The translations under genes and the position numbers were made by a program. Positions 1 through 11,949 of a DNA stretch of 64,000 nucleotides are shown piece by piece (position 1 is the first letter of the stretch; every line of letters starts with the position of its first letter). The notes below the pieces were generated by a model. The model saw nothing but the letters and a program-made list of their open reading frames with translations, had not been told where the DNA came from and ran no database searches. Origin of the DNA: Apostichopus japonicus (taxonomy: Eukaryota; Echinodermata; Holothuroidea; Aspidochirotida; Stichopodidae); NCBI RefSeq assembly GCF_037975245.1, contig NC_092569.1:27233168-27297167 (forward strand), written 5' to 3'.

Positions 1-161
1 GCGCCACTGTATGGACTGAGATATTAGGTCGATTAACTAATACTTACACCTCCCCGTGTAGGAACGAGCTGTAAAAGATCGGCAAGAGACGTCACCGGGG
101 TTCGAACCACGGATGCAAAAGAGAGTCTCGATCATCAGCTCGTACAGTGCGCCAAGCCATC
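1..161. repeat. Representative satellite monomer
   Basis: One full 161-bp unit, phased at the arbitrary window start. Along the plus strand it holds: an AT-rich part (about 21-48); a pyrimidine block CCTCCCC; the 8-mer ACGAGCTG (64-71); a short A-tract (73-76) whose length varies from 4 to 16 between monomers; GACGTC (89-94); the B-box-like palindrome GGTTCGAACC (99-108); GCAAAAGAGAGTCTCGATC; the inverse 8-mer CAGCTCGT (136-143); and the left arm and loop of a dyad that closes in the next unit (143-172). Counting gives 42 C, 41 G and 13 CpGs, slightly more CpGs than base composition predicts. 161 is not a multiple of 3, so reading frames rotate from unit to unit, which argues against a coding repeat. 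Confidence 0.95.
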
Positions 162-167
162 GCGCCA
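99..167 (-). promoter_or_regulatory. tRNA-like A box and B box (representative copy)
   Basis: Read on the minus strand, 167 to 157 gives TGGCGCGATGG, close to the Pol III A-box consensus TRGYNNARNGG with one clear mismatch (G for the conserved A). It is followed by a D-arm-like GCGC stem around a nine-base loop. 108 to 99 gives GGTTCGAACC, a perfect B-box core (GGTTCGANNCC). The A-to-B spacing is 59 nt, longer than in most tRNA genes but within the range seen for long-variable-arm tRNAs and SINEs. A T-run (complement of the A-tract at 73-76; up to 16 T in other units) lies about 20 nt after the B box, where a Pol III terminator would be. Against function: a TTTT also lies between the two boxes, and no acceptor or anticodon stem can be drawn. 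Best read as a relic of a tRNA or tRNA-SINE head, present in nearly every monomer. Confidence 0.55.
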
Positions 168-172
168 CTGTA
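143..172. repeat. 30-nt dyad in the monomer (representative copy)
   Basis: The arms TACAGTGCGC (143-152) and GCG-c-CACTGTA (162-172) are complementary over 10 bp with a single bulged C, around the 9-nt loop CAAGCCATC. This is the strongest hairpin or cruciform candidate in the monomer, and it coincides with the A-box/D-arm-like segment. It recurs in every canonical unit. Variants weaken it: CAGTTCGCC, CAGTGAGCCAACCC, and the TGCCATCACACC form. The L1/Tx1-like LINE at 47225 inserted inside one copy of this dyad. Confidence 0.8.
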
Positions 173-1003
173 TGGACTGATATATTAGGTCGATTAAATA
201 ATACTTACACCTCCCCGTGTAGGCACGAGCTGTAAAAGATCGGCAAGAGACGTCACCGGGGTTCGAACCACGGATGCAAAAGAGAGTCTCGATCATCAGC
301 TCGTACAGTGCGCCAAGCCATCGCGCCACTGTATGGACTGATATATTAGGTCGATTAAATAATACTTACACCTCCCCGTGTAGGCACGAGCTGTAAAAAA
401 TCGGCAAGAGACGTCACCGGGGTTCGAACCACGGATGCAAAAGAGAGTCTCGATCATCAGCTCGCACAGTGCGCCAAGCCATCGCGCCACTGTATGGACT
501 GAGATATTAGATCGATTAACTAATACTTACACCTCCCCGTGTAGGCACGAGCTGTAAAAGAACGGCAAGAGACGTCACCGGGGTTCGAACTACGGATGCA
601 AAAGAGAGTCTCGATCATCAGTTCGTACAGTGCGCCAAGCCATCGCGCCACTGTATGGACTGAGATATTAGGTCGATTAACTAATACTTACACCTCCCCG
701 TGTAGGCACGAGCTGTAAAAGAACGGCAGGAGACGTCACCGGGGTTCGAACCACGGATGCAAAAGAGAGTGTTGATCATCAGCTCGTACAGTGCGCCAAG
801 CCATCGCGCCACTGTATGGACTGAGATATTAGGTCGATTAACTAATACTTACACCTCCCCGTGTAGGAACGAGCTGTAAAAGATCGGCAAGAGACGTCAC
901 CGGGGTTCGAACCACGGATGCAAAAGAGAGTCTCGATCATCAGCTCGTACAGTGCGCCAAGCCATCGCGCCACTGTATGGACTGAGATATTAGGTCGATT
1001 AAA

Positions 1004-4000
1004 TAATACTTACACCTCCCCGTGTAGGCACGAGCTGTAAAAGAACGGCAAGAGACGTCACCGGGGTTCGAACCACGGATGCAAAAGAGAGTCTCGATCA
1101 TCAGCTCGTACAGTGCGCCAAGCCATCGCGCCACTGTATGGACTGAGATATTAGGTCGATTAACTAATACTTACACCTCCCCGTGTAGGCACGAGCTGTA
1201 AAAGAACGGCAAGAGACGTCACCGGGGTTCGAACTACAGATGCAAAAGAGAGTCTCGATCATCAGCTCGTACAGTGCGCCAAGCCATCGCGCCACTGTAT
1301 GGACTGAGATATTAGGTCGATTAACTAATACTTACACCTCCCCGTGTAGGCACGAGCTGTAAAAGATCGGCAAGAGACGTCACCGGGGTTCGAACCACGG
1401 ATGCAAAAGAGAGTCTCGATCATCAGCTCGTACAGTGCGCCAAGCCATCGCGCCACAGTATGGACTGAGATATTAGGTCGATTAACTAATACTTACACCT
1501 CCCCGTGTAGGCACGAGCTGTACAAAAACGGCAAGAGACGTCACCGGGGTTCGAACCACGGATGCAAAAGAGAGTCTCGATCATCAGCTCGTCCAGTGCG
1601 CCAAGCCATCGCGCCACTGTATGGACTGAGATATTAGGTCGATTAAATAATACTTACACCTCCCCGTGTAGGCACGAGCTGTAAAAGATCGGCAAGAGAC
1701 GTCACCGGGGTTCGAACCACGGATGCAAAAGAGAGTCTCGATCATCAGCTCGTACAGTGCGCCAAGCCATCGCGCCACTGTATGGACTGAGATATTAGGT
1801 CGATTAACTAATACTTACACCTCCCCGTGTAGGCACGAGCTGTAAAAGATCGGCAAGAGACGTCACCGGGGTTCGAACCACGGATGCAAAAGAGAGTCTC
1901 GATCATCAGCTCGTACAGTGCGCCAAGCCATCGCGCCACTGTATGGACTGAGATATTAGGTCGATTAACTAATACTTACACCTCCCCGTGTAGGCACGAG
2001 CTGTAAAAGAACGGCAAGAGACGTCACCGGGGTTCGAACTACGGATGCAAAAGAGAGTCTCGATCATCAGCTCGTACAGTGCGCCAAGCCATCGCGCCAC
2101 TGTATGGACTGAGATATTAGGTCGATTAACTAATACTTACACCTCCCCGTGTAGGCACGAGCTGTAAAAGAACGGCAAGAGACGTCACCGGGGTTCGAAC
2201 CACGGATGCAAAAGAGAGTCTCGATCATCAGCTCGTACAGTGCGCCAAGCCATCGCGCCACTGTATGGACTGAGATATTAGGTCGATTAACTAATACTTA
2301 CACCTCCCCGTGTAGGCACGAGCTGAAAAGGATCGGCAAGAGACGTCACCGGGGTTCGAACCACGGATGCAAAAGAGAGTCTCGATCAGTGCGCCAAGCC
2401 ATCGCGCCACTGTATGGACTGAGATATTAGGTCGATTAAATAATACTTACACCTCCCCGTGTATGCAATAGCTGTAAAAGAACGGCAAGAGACGTCACCG
2501 GGGTTCGAACCACGGATGCAAAAGAGAGTCTCGATCATCAGCTCGTACAGTGCGCCAAGCCATCGCGCCACTGTATGGACTGAGATATTAGGTCGATTAA
2601 CTAATACTTACACCTCCCCGTGTAGGCACGAGCTGTAAAAGATCGGCAAGAGACGTCACCGGGGTTCGAACCACGGATGCAAAAGAGAGTCTCGATCATC
2701 AGCTCGTACAGTGCGCCAAGCCATCGCGCCACTGTATGGACTGAGATATTAGGTCGATTAACTAATACTTACACCTCCCCGTGTAGGCACGAGCTGTAAA
2801 AGAACGGCAAGAGACGTCACCGGGGTTCGAACCACGGATGCAAAAGAGAGTCTCGATCATCAGCTCGTACAGTGCGCCAAGCCATCGCGCCACTGTATGG
2901 ACTGAGATATTAGGTCGATTAACTAATACTTACACCTCCCCGTGTAGGCACGAGCTGTAAAAGAACGGCAAGAGACGTCACCGGGGTTCGAACTACAGAT
3001 GCAAAAGAGAGTCTCGATCATCAGCTCGTACAGTGCGCCAAGCCATCGCGCCACTGTATGGACTGAGATATTAGGTCGATTAACTAATACTTACACCTCC
3101 CCGTGTAGGCACGAGCTGTAAAAGATCGGCAAGAGACGTCACCGGGGTTCGAACCACGGATGCAAAAGAGAGTCTCGATCATCAGCTCGTACAGTGCGCC
3201 AAGCCATCGCGCCACAGTATGGACTGAGATATTAGGTCGATTAACTAATACTTACACCTCCCCGTGTAGGCACGAGCTGTACAAAAACGGCAAGAGACGT
3301 CACCGGGGTTCGAACCACGGATGCAAAAGAGAGTCTCGATCATCAGCTCGTCCAGTGCGCCAAGCCATCGCGCCACTGTATGGACTGAGATATTAGGTCG
3401 ATTAAATAATACTTACACCTCCCCGTGTAGGCACGAGCTGTAAAAGATCGGCAAGAGACGTCACCGGGGTTCGAACCACGGATGCAAAAGAGAGTCTCGA
3501 TCATCAGCTCGTACAGTGCGCCAAGCCATCGCGCCACTGTATGGACTGAGATATTAGGTCGATTAACTAATACTTACACCTCCCCGTGTAGGCACGAGCT
3601 GTAAAAGATCGGCAAGAGACGTCACCGGGGTTCGAACCACGGATGCAAAAGAGAGTCTCGATCATCAGCTCGTACAGTGCGCCAAGCCATCGCGCCACTG
3701 TATGGACTGAGATATTAGGTCGATTAACTAATACTTACACCTCCCCGTGTAGGCACGAGCTGTAAAAGAACGGCAAGAGACGTCACCGGGGTTCGAACTA
3801 CGGATGCAAAAGAGAGTCTCGATCATCAGCTCGTACAGTGCGCCAAGCCATCGCGCCACTGTATGGACTGAGATATTAGGTCGATTAACTAATACTTACA
3901 CCTCCCCGTGTAGGCACGAGCTGTAAAAGAACGGCAAGAGACGTCACCGGGGTTCGAACCACGGATGCAAAAGAGAGTCTCGATCATCAGCTCGTACAGT

Positions 4001-4521
4001 GCGCCAAGCCATCGCGCCACTGTATGGACTGAGATATTAGGTCGATTAACTAATACTTACACCTCCCCGTGTAGGCACGAGCTGAAAAGGATCGGCAAGA
4101 GACGTCACCGGGGTTCGAACCACGGATGCAAAAGAGAGTCTCGATCAGTGCGCCAAGCCATCGCGCCACTGTATGGACTGAGATATTAGGTCGATTAAAT
4201 AATACTTACACCTCCCCGTGTATGCAATAGCTGTAAAAGAACGGCAAGAGACGTCACCGGGGTTCGAACCACGGATGCAAAAGAGAGTCTCGATCATCAG
4301 CTCGTACAGTGCGCCAAGCCATCGCGCCACTGTATGGACTGAGATATTAGGTCGATTAACTAATACTTACACCTCCCCGTGTAGGCACGAGCTGTAAAAG
4401 ATCGGCAAGAGACGTCACCGGGGTTCGAACCACGGATGCAAAAGAGAGTCTCGATCATCAGCTCGTACAGTGCGCCAAGCCATCGCGCCACTGTATGGAC
4501 TGAGATATTAGGTCGATTAAC
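1004..4521. repeat. Higher-order repeat, two copies of 1759 bp
   Basis: Two tandem copies of an 11-monomer unit (about 1004-2762 and 2763-4521). Marker variants recur exactly 1759 bp apart: GAACTACAGATGC at 1231 and 2990, CTGTACAAAAACGG at about 1518 and 3277, CTGAAAAGGATCGG at about 2323 and 4082, GTATGCAATAGC at 2461 and 4220. 11 x 161 is 1771; the unit is shorter because one monomer carries the 12-bp deletion. Edges are approximate, set where the markers stop matching. Confidence 0.9.
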
Positions 4522-7500
4522 TAATACTTACACCTCCCCGTGTAGGCACGAGCTGTAAAAGATCGGCAAGAGACGTCACCGGGGTTCGAACCACGGATGC
4601 AAAACAGAGTCTCGATCAGTGCGCCAAGCCATCGCGCCACTGTATGGACTGAGATATTAGGTCGATTAACTAATACTTACACCTCCCTGTGTAGGCACGA
4701 GCTGTAAAAGAACGGCAAGAGACGTCACCGGGGTTCGAACCACGGATGCAAAAGAGAGTGTTGATCATCAGCTCGTACAGTGCGCCAAGCCATCGCGCCA
4801 CTGTATGGACTGAGATATTAGGTCGATTAACTAATACTTACACCTCCCCGTGTAGGCACGAGCTGTAAAAAAAAACGGCAAGAGACGTCACCGGGGTTCG
4901 AACCACGGATGCAAAAGAGAGTCTCGATCATCAGCTCGTACAGTGCGCCAAGCCATCGCGCCACTGTATGGACTGAGATATTAGGTCGATTAAATAATAC
5001 TTACACCTCCCCGTGTAGGCACGAGCTGTAAAAAAAAAAAAAACGGCAAGAGACGTCACCGGGGTTCGAACCACGGATGCAAAAGAGAGTCTCGATCATC
5101 AGCTCGTACAGTGCGCCAAGCCATCGCGCCACTGTATGGACTGAGATATTAGGTCGATTAACTAATACTTACACCTCCCCGTGTAGGCACGAGCTGTAAA
5201 AGAACGGCAAGAGACGTCACCGGGGTTCGAACCACGGATGCAAAAGAGAGTCTCGATCATCAGCTCGTACAGTGCGCCAAGCCATCGCGCCACTGTATGG
5301 ACTGAGATATTAGGTCGATTAACTAATACTTACACCTCCCCGTGTAGGCACGAGCTGTAAAAGAACGGCAAGAGACGTCACCGGGGTTCGAACCACGGAT
5401 GCAAAAGAGAGTCTCGATCATCAGCTCGTACAGTGCGCCAAGCCATCGCGCCACTGTATGGACTGAGATATTAGGTCGATTAACTAATACTTACACCTCC
5501 CCGTGTAGGCACGAGCTGTAAAAGAACGGCAAGAGACGTCACCGGGGTTCGAACCACGGATGCAAAAGAGAGTGTTGATCATCAGCTCGTACAGTGCGCC
5601 AAGCCATCGCGCCACTGTATGGACTGAGATATTAGGTCGATTAACTAATACTTACACCTCCCCGTGTAGGCACGAGCTGTAAAAGATCGGCAAGAGACGT
5701 CACCGGGGTTCGAACCACGGATGCAAAAGAGAGTCTCGATCATCAGCTCGTACAGTTCGCCAAGCCATCGCGCCACTGTATGGACTGAGATATTAGGTCG
5801 ATTAAATAATACTTACACCTCCCCGTGTAGGCACGAGCTGTCAAAAAAAAAAAACGGCAAGAGACGTCACCGGGGTTCGAACCACGGATGCAAAAGAGAG
5901 TCTCGATCATCAGCTCGTACAGTGCGCCAAGCCATCGCGCCACAGTATGGACTGAGATATTATGTCGATTAACTAATACTTACACCTCCCCGTGTAGGCA
6001 CGAGCTGTACAAAAACGGCAAGAGACGTCACCGGGGTTCGAACCACGGATGCAAAAGAGAGTCTCGATCATCAGCTCGTCCAGTGCGCCAAGCCATCGCG
6101 CCACTGTATGGACTGAGATATTAGGTCGATTAAATAATACTTACACCTCCCCGTGTAGGCACGAGCTGTAAAAGATCGGCAAGAGACGTCACCGGGGTTC
6201 GAACCACGGATGCAAAAGAGAGTCTCGATCATCAGCTCGTACAGTGCGCCAAGCCATCGCGCCACTGTATGGACTGAGATATTAGGTCGATTAACTAATA
6301 CTTACACCTCCCCGTGTAGGCACGAGCTGTAAAAGATCGGCAAGAGACGTCACCGGGGTTCGAACCACGGATGCAAAAGAGAGTCTCGATCATCAGCTCG
6401 TACAGTGCGCCAAGCCATCGCGCCACTGTATGGACTGAGATATTAGGTCGATTAACTAATACTTACACCTCCCCGTGTAGGCACGAGCTGTAAAAGAACG
6501 GCAAGAGACGTCACCGGGGTTCGAACTACGGATGCAAAAGAGAGTCTCGATCATCAGCTCGTACAGTGCGCCAAGCCATCGCGCCACTGTATGGACTGAG
6601 ATATTAGGTCGATTAACTAATACTTACACCTCCCCGTGTAGGCACGAGCTGTAAAAGAACGGCAAGAGACGTCACCGGGGTTCGAACCACGGATGCAAAA
6701 GAGAGTCTCGATCATCAGCTCGTACAGTGCGCCAAGCCATCGCGCCACTGTATGGACTGAGATATTAGGTCGATTAACTAATACTTACACCTCCCCGTGT
6801 AGGCACGAGCTGAAAAGGATCGGCAAGAGACGTCACCGGGGTTCGAACCACGGATGCAAAAGAGAGTCTCGATCAGTGCGCCAAGCCATCGCGCCACTGT
6901 ATGGACTGAGATATTAGGTCGATTAAATAATACTTACACCTCCCCGTGTATGCAATAGCTGTAAAAGAACGGCAAGAGACGTCACCGGGGTTCGAACCAC
7001 GGATGCAAAAGAGAGTCTCGATCATCAGCTCGTACAGTGCGCCAAGCCATCGCGCCACTGTATGGACTGAGATATTAGGTCGATTAACTAATACTTACAC
7101 CTCCCCGTGTAGGCACGAGCTGTAAAAGATCGGCAAGAGACGTCACCGGGGTTCGAACCACGGATGCAAAAGAGAGTCTCGATCATCAGCTCGTACAGTG
7201 CGCCAAGCCATCGCGCCACTGTATGGACTGAGATATTAGGTCGATTAACTAATACTTACACCTCCCCGTGTAGGCACGAGCTGTAAAAGATCGGCAAGAG
7301 ACGTCACCGGGGTTCGAACCACGGATGCAAAACAGAGTCTCGATCAGTGCGCCAAGCCATCGCGCCACTGTATGGACTGAGATATTAGGTCGATTAACTA
7401 ATACTTACACCTCCCTGTGTAGGCACGAGCTGTAAAAGAACGGCAAGAGACGTCACCGGGGTTCGAACCACGGATGCAAAAGAGAGTGTTGATCATCAGC

Positions 7501-8613
7501 TCGTACAGTGCGCCAAGCCATCGCGCCACTGTATGGACTGAGATATTAGGTCGATTAACTAATACTTACACCTCCCCGTGTAGGCACGAGCTGTAAAAAA
7601 AAACGGCAAGAGACGTCACCGGGGTTCGAACCACGGATGCAAAAGAGAGTCTCGATCATCAGCTCGTACAGTGCGCCAAGCCATCGCGCCACTGTATGGA
7701 CTGAGATATTAGGTCGATTAAATAATACTTACACCTCCCCGTGTAGGCACGAGCTGTAAAAAAAAAAAACGGCAAGAGACGTCACCGGGGTTCGAACCAC
7801 GGATGCAAAAGAGAGTCTCGATCATCAGCTCGTACAGTGCGCCAAGCCATCGCGCCACTGTATGGACTGAGATATTAGGTCGATTAACTAATACTTACAC
7901 CTCCCCGTGTAGGCACGAGCTGTAAAAGAACGGCAAGAGACGTCACCGGGGTTCGAACCACGGATGCAAAAGAGAGTCTCGATCATCAGCTCGTACAGTG
8001 CGCCAAGCCATCGCGCCACTGTATGGACTGAGATATTAGGTCGATTAACTAATACTTACACCTCCCCGTGTAGGCACGAGCTGTAAAAGAACGGCAAGAG
8101 ACGTCACCGGGGTTCGAACCACGGATGCAAAAGAGAGTCTCGATCATCAGCTCGTACAGTGCGCCAAGCCATCGCGCCACTGTATGGACTGAGATATTAG
8201 GTCGATTAACTAATACTTACACCTCCCCGTGTAGGCACGAGCTGTAAAAGAACGGCAAGAGACGTCACCGGGGTTCGAACCACGGATGCAAAAGAGAGTG
8301 TTGATCATCAGCTCGTACAGTGCGCCAAGCCATCGCGCCACTGTATGGACTGAGATATTAGGTCGATTAACTAATACTTACACCTCCCCGTGTAGGCACG
8401 AGCTGTAAAAGATCGGCAAGAGACGTCACCGGGGTTCGAACCACGGATGCAAAAGAGAGTCTCGATCATCAGCTCGTACAGTTCGCCAAGCCATCGCGCC
8501 ACTGTATGGACTGAGATATTAGGTCGATTAAATAATACTTACACCTCCCCGTGTAGGCACGAGCTGTCAAAAAAAAAAAACGGCAAGAGACGTCACCGGG
8601 GTTCGAACCACGG
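3160..8613. repeat. Higher-order repeat, two copies of about 2727 bp
   Basis: Two tandem copies (3160-5887 and 5888-8613) of a 17-monomer unit. Both contain the CTGTACAAAAACGG monomer, the GTATGCAATAGC monomer (4220, 6948), the AAACAGAGTCTCGATCAGTG deletion monomer (about 4603 and 7330), two successive long A-tract monomers, and a GTGTTGATC monomer. The 1-2 bp difference in length comes from the A-tracts. The first part of this unit is the same as the 1759-bp unit, so the longer unit arose by extending the shorter one. Confidence 0.88.
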
Positions 8614-10740
8614 ATGCAAAAGAGAGTCTCGATCATCAGCTCGTACAGTGCGCCAAGCCATCGCGCCACTGTATGGACTGAGATATTAGGTCGATTAACT
8701 AATACTTACACCTCCCCGTGTAGGCACGAGCTGTACAAAAACGGCAAGAGACGTCACCGGGGTTCGAACCACGGATGCAAAAGAGAGTCTCGATCATCAG
8801 CTCGTACAGTTCGCCAAGCCATCGCGCCACTGTATGGACTGAGATATTAGGTCGATTAAATAATACTTACACCTCCCCGTGTATGCACGAGCTGTCAAAA
8901 AAAAAACGGCAAGAGACGTCACCGGGGTTCGAACCACGGATGCAAAAGAGAGTCTCGATCATCAGCTCGTACAGTGCGCCAAGCCATCGCGCCACTGTAT
9001 GGACTGAGATATTAGGTCGATTAACTAATACTTACACCTCCCCGTGTAGGCACGAGCTGTAAAAGAACGGCAAGAGACGTCACCGGGGTTCGAACCACGG
9101 ATGCAAAAGAGAGTCTCGATCATCAGTTCGTACAGTTCCCCAAGCCATCGCGCCACTGTATGGACTGAGATATTAGGTCGATTAACTAATACTTACACCT
9201 CCCCGTGTAGGCACGAGCTGTATAAGAACGGCAGGAGACGTCACCGGGGTTCGAACCACGGATGCAAAAGAGAGTGTTGATCATCAGCTCGTACAGTGCG
9301 CCAAGCCATCGCGCCACTGTATGGACTGAGATATTAGGTCGATTAACTAATACTTACACCTCCCCGTGTAGGAACGAGCTGTAAAAGATCGGCAAGAGAC
9401 GTCACCGGGGTTCGAACCACGGATGCAAAAGAGAGTCTCGATCATCAGCTCGTACAGTGCGCCAAGCCATCGCGCCACTGTATGGACTGAGATATTAGGT
9501 CGATTAAATAATACTTACACCTCCCCGTGTAGGCACGAGCTGTAAAAGAACGGCAAGAGACGTCACCGGGGTTCGAACCACGGATGCAAAAGAGAGTCTC
9601 GATCATCAGCTCGTACAGTTCGCCAAGCCATCGCGCCACTGTATGGACTGAGATATTAGGTCGATTAAATAATACTTACACCTCCCCGTGTAGGCACGAG
9701 CTGTCAAAAAAAAAAAACGGCAAGAGACGTCACCGGGGTTCGAACCACGGATGCAAAAGAGAGTCTCGATCATCAGCTCGTACAGTGCGCCAAGCCATCG
9801 CGCCACTGTATGGACTGAGATATTAGGTCGATTAACTAATACTTACACCTCCCCGTGTAGGCACGAGCTGTACAAAAACGGCAAGAGACGTCACCGGGGT
9901 TCGAACCACGGATGCAAAAGAGAGTCTCGATCATCAGCTCGTACAGTTCGCCAAGCCATCGCGCCACTGTATGGACTGAGATATTAGGTCGATTAAATAA
10001 TACTTACACCTCCCCGTGTATGCACGAGCTGTCAAAAAAAAAACGGCAAGAGACGTCACCGGGGTTCGAACCACGGATGCAAAAGAGAGTCTCGATCATC
10101 AGCTCGTACAGTGCGCCAAGCCATCGCGCCACTGTATGGACTGAGATATTAGGTCGATTAACTAATACTTACACCTCCCCGTGTAGGCACGAGCTGTAAA
10201 AGAACGGCAAGAGACGTCACCGGGGTTCGAACCACGGATGCAAAAGAGAGTCTCGATCATCAGTTCGTACAGTTCCCCAAGCCATCGCGCCACTGTATGG
10301 ACTGAGATATTAGGTCGATTAACTAATACTTACACCTCCCCGTGTAGGCACGAGCTGTATAAGAACGGCAGGAGACGTCACCGGGGTTCGAACCACGGAT
10401 GCAAAAGAGAGTGTTGATCATCAGCTCGTACAGTGCGCCAAGCCATCGCGCCACTGTATGGACTGAGATATTAGGTCGATTAACTAATACTTACACCTCC
10501 CCGTGTAGGAACGAGCTGTAAAAGATCGGCAAGAGACGTCACCGGGGTTCGAACCACGGATGCAAAAGAGAGTCTCGATCATCAGCTCGTACAGTGCGCC
10601 AAGCCATCGCGCCACTGTATGGACTGAGATATTAGGTCGATTAAATAATACTTACACCTCCCCGTGTAGGCACGAGCTGTAAAAGAACGGCAAGAGACGT
10701 CACCGGGGTTCGAACCACGGATGCAAAAGAGAGTCTCGAT
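8414..10740. repeat. Higher-order repeat, about two copies of 1137 bp
   Basis: A seven-monomer unit repeated at an offset of 1137 bp. Shared markers are the CTGTCAAAAAAAAAAAACGG monomer (about 8564 and 9701), CTGTACAAAAACGG (about 8731 and 9868), GTATGCACGAGCTGTC (about 8881 and 10018), CAGTTCCCC (about 9133 and 10270) and CTGTATAAGAACGGCAGG (about 9219 and 10356). The same 1137-bp spacing reappears further along, at about 13.1/14.2 kb, 17.4/18.5 kb and 18.0/19.1 kb. Confidence 0.88.
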
Positions 10741-11949
10741 CATCAGCTCGTACAGTGCGCCAAGCCATCGCGCCACTGTATGGACTGAGATATTAGGTCG
10801 ATTAACTAATACTTACACCTCCCCGTGTAGGCACGAGCTGTAAAAGAACGGCAAGAGACGTCACCGGGGTTCGAACCACGGATGCAAAAGAGAGTGTTGA
10901 TCATCAGCTCGTACAGTGCGCCAAGCCATCGCGCCACTGTATGGACTGAGATATTAGGTCGATTAACTAATACTTACACCTCCCCGTGTAGGCACGAGCT
11001 GTAAAAGATCGGCAAGAGACGTCACCGGGGTTCGAACCACGGATGCAAAAGAGAGTCTCGATCATCAGCTCGTACAGTTCGCCAAGCCATCGCGCCACTG
11101 TATGGACTGAGATATTAGGTCGATTAAATAATACTTACACCTCCCCGTGTAGGCACGAGCTGTCAAAAAAAAAAAACGGCAAGAGACGTCACCGGGGTTC
11201 GAACCACGGATGCAAAAGAGAGTCTCGATCATCAGCTCGTACAGTGCGCCAAGCCATCGCGCCACTGTATGGACTGAGATATTAGGTCGATTAACTAATA
11301 CTTACACCTCCCCGTGTAGGCACGAGCTGTAAAAGAACGGCAAGAGACGTCACCGGGGTTCGAACCACGGATGCAAAAGAGAGTCTCGATCATCAGCTCG
11401 TACAGTGCGCCAAGCCATCGCGCCACTGTATGGACTGAGATATTAGGTCGATTAACTAATACTTACACCTCCCCGTGTAGGAACGAGCTGTAAAAGAACG
11501 GCAAGAGACGTCACCGGGGTTCGAACCACGGATGCAAAAGAGAGTGTTGATCATCAGCTCGTACAGTGCGCCAAGCCATCGCGCCACTGTATGGACTGAG
11601 ATATTAGGTCGATTAACTAATACTTACACCTCCCCGTGTAGGCACGAGCTGTAAAAGATCGGCAAGAGACGTCACCGGGGTTCGAACCACGGATGCAAAA
11701 GAGAGTCTCGATCATCAGCTCGTACAGTTCGCCAAGCCATCGCGCCACTGTATGGACTGAGATATTAGGTCGATTAAATAATACTTACACCTCCCCGTGT
11801 ATGCACGAGCTGTCAAAAAAAAAACGGCAAGAGACGTCACCGGGGTTCGAACCACGGATGCAAAAGAGAGTCTCGATCATCAGCTCGTACAGTGCGCCAA
11901 GCCATCGCGCCACTGTATGGACTGAGATATTAGGTCGATTAACTAATAC

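Noticed and set aside
89-96. GACGTCAC as a CRE-like (TGACGTCA) site
   Set aside because: Seven of eight bases match, but an 8-mer match in a repeated unit is expected by chance and has no other promoter element beside it.
73-110. A-tract as the poly(A) tail of a plus-strand SINE
   Set aside because: A plus-strand reading would place the tail about 20 nt upstream of the B box with no A box in front. The minus-strand reading, with the run as a T-stretch after the B box, is coherent.
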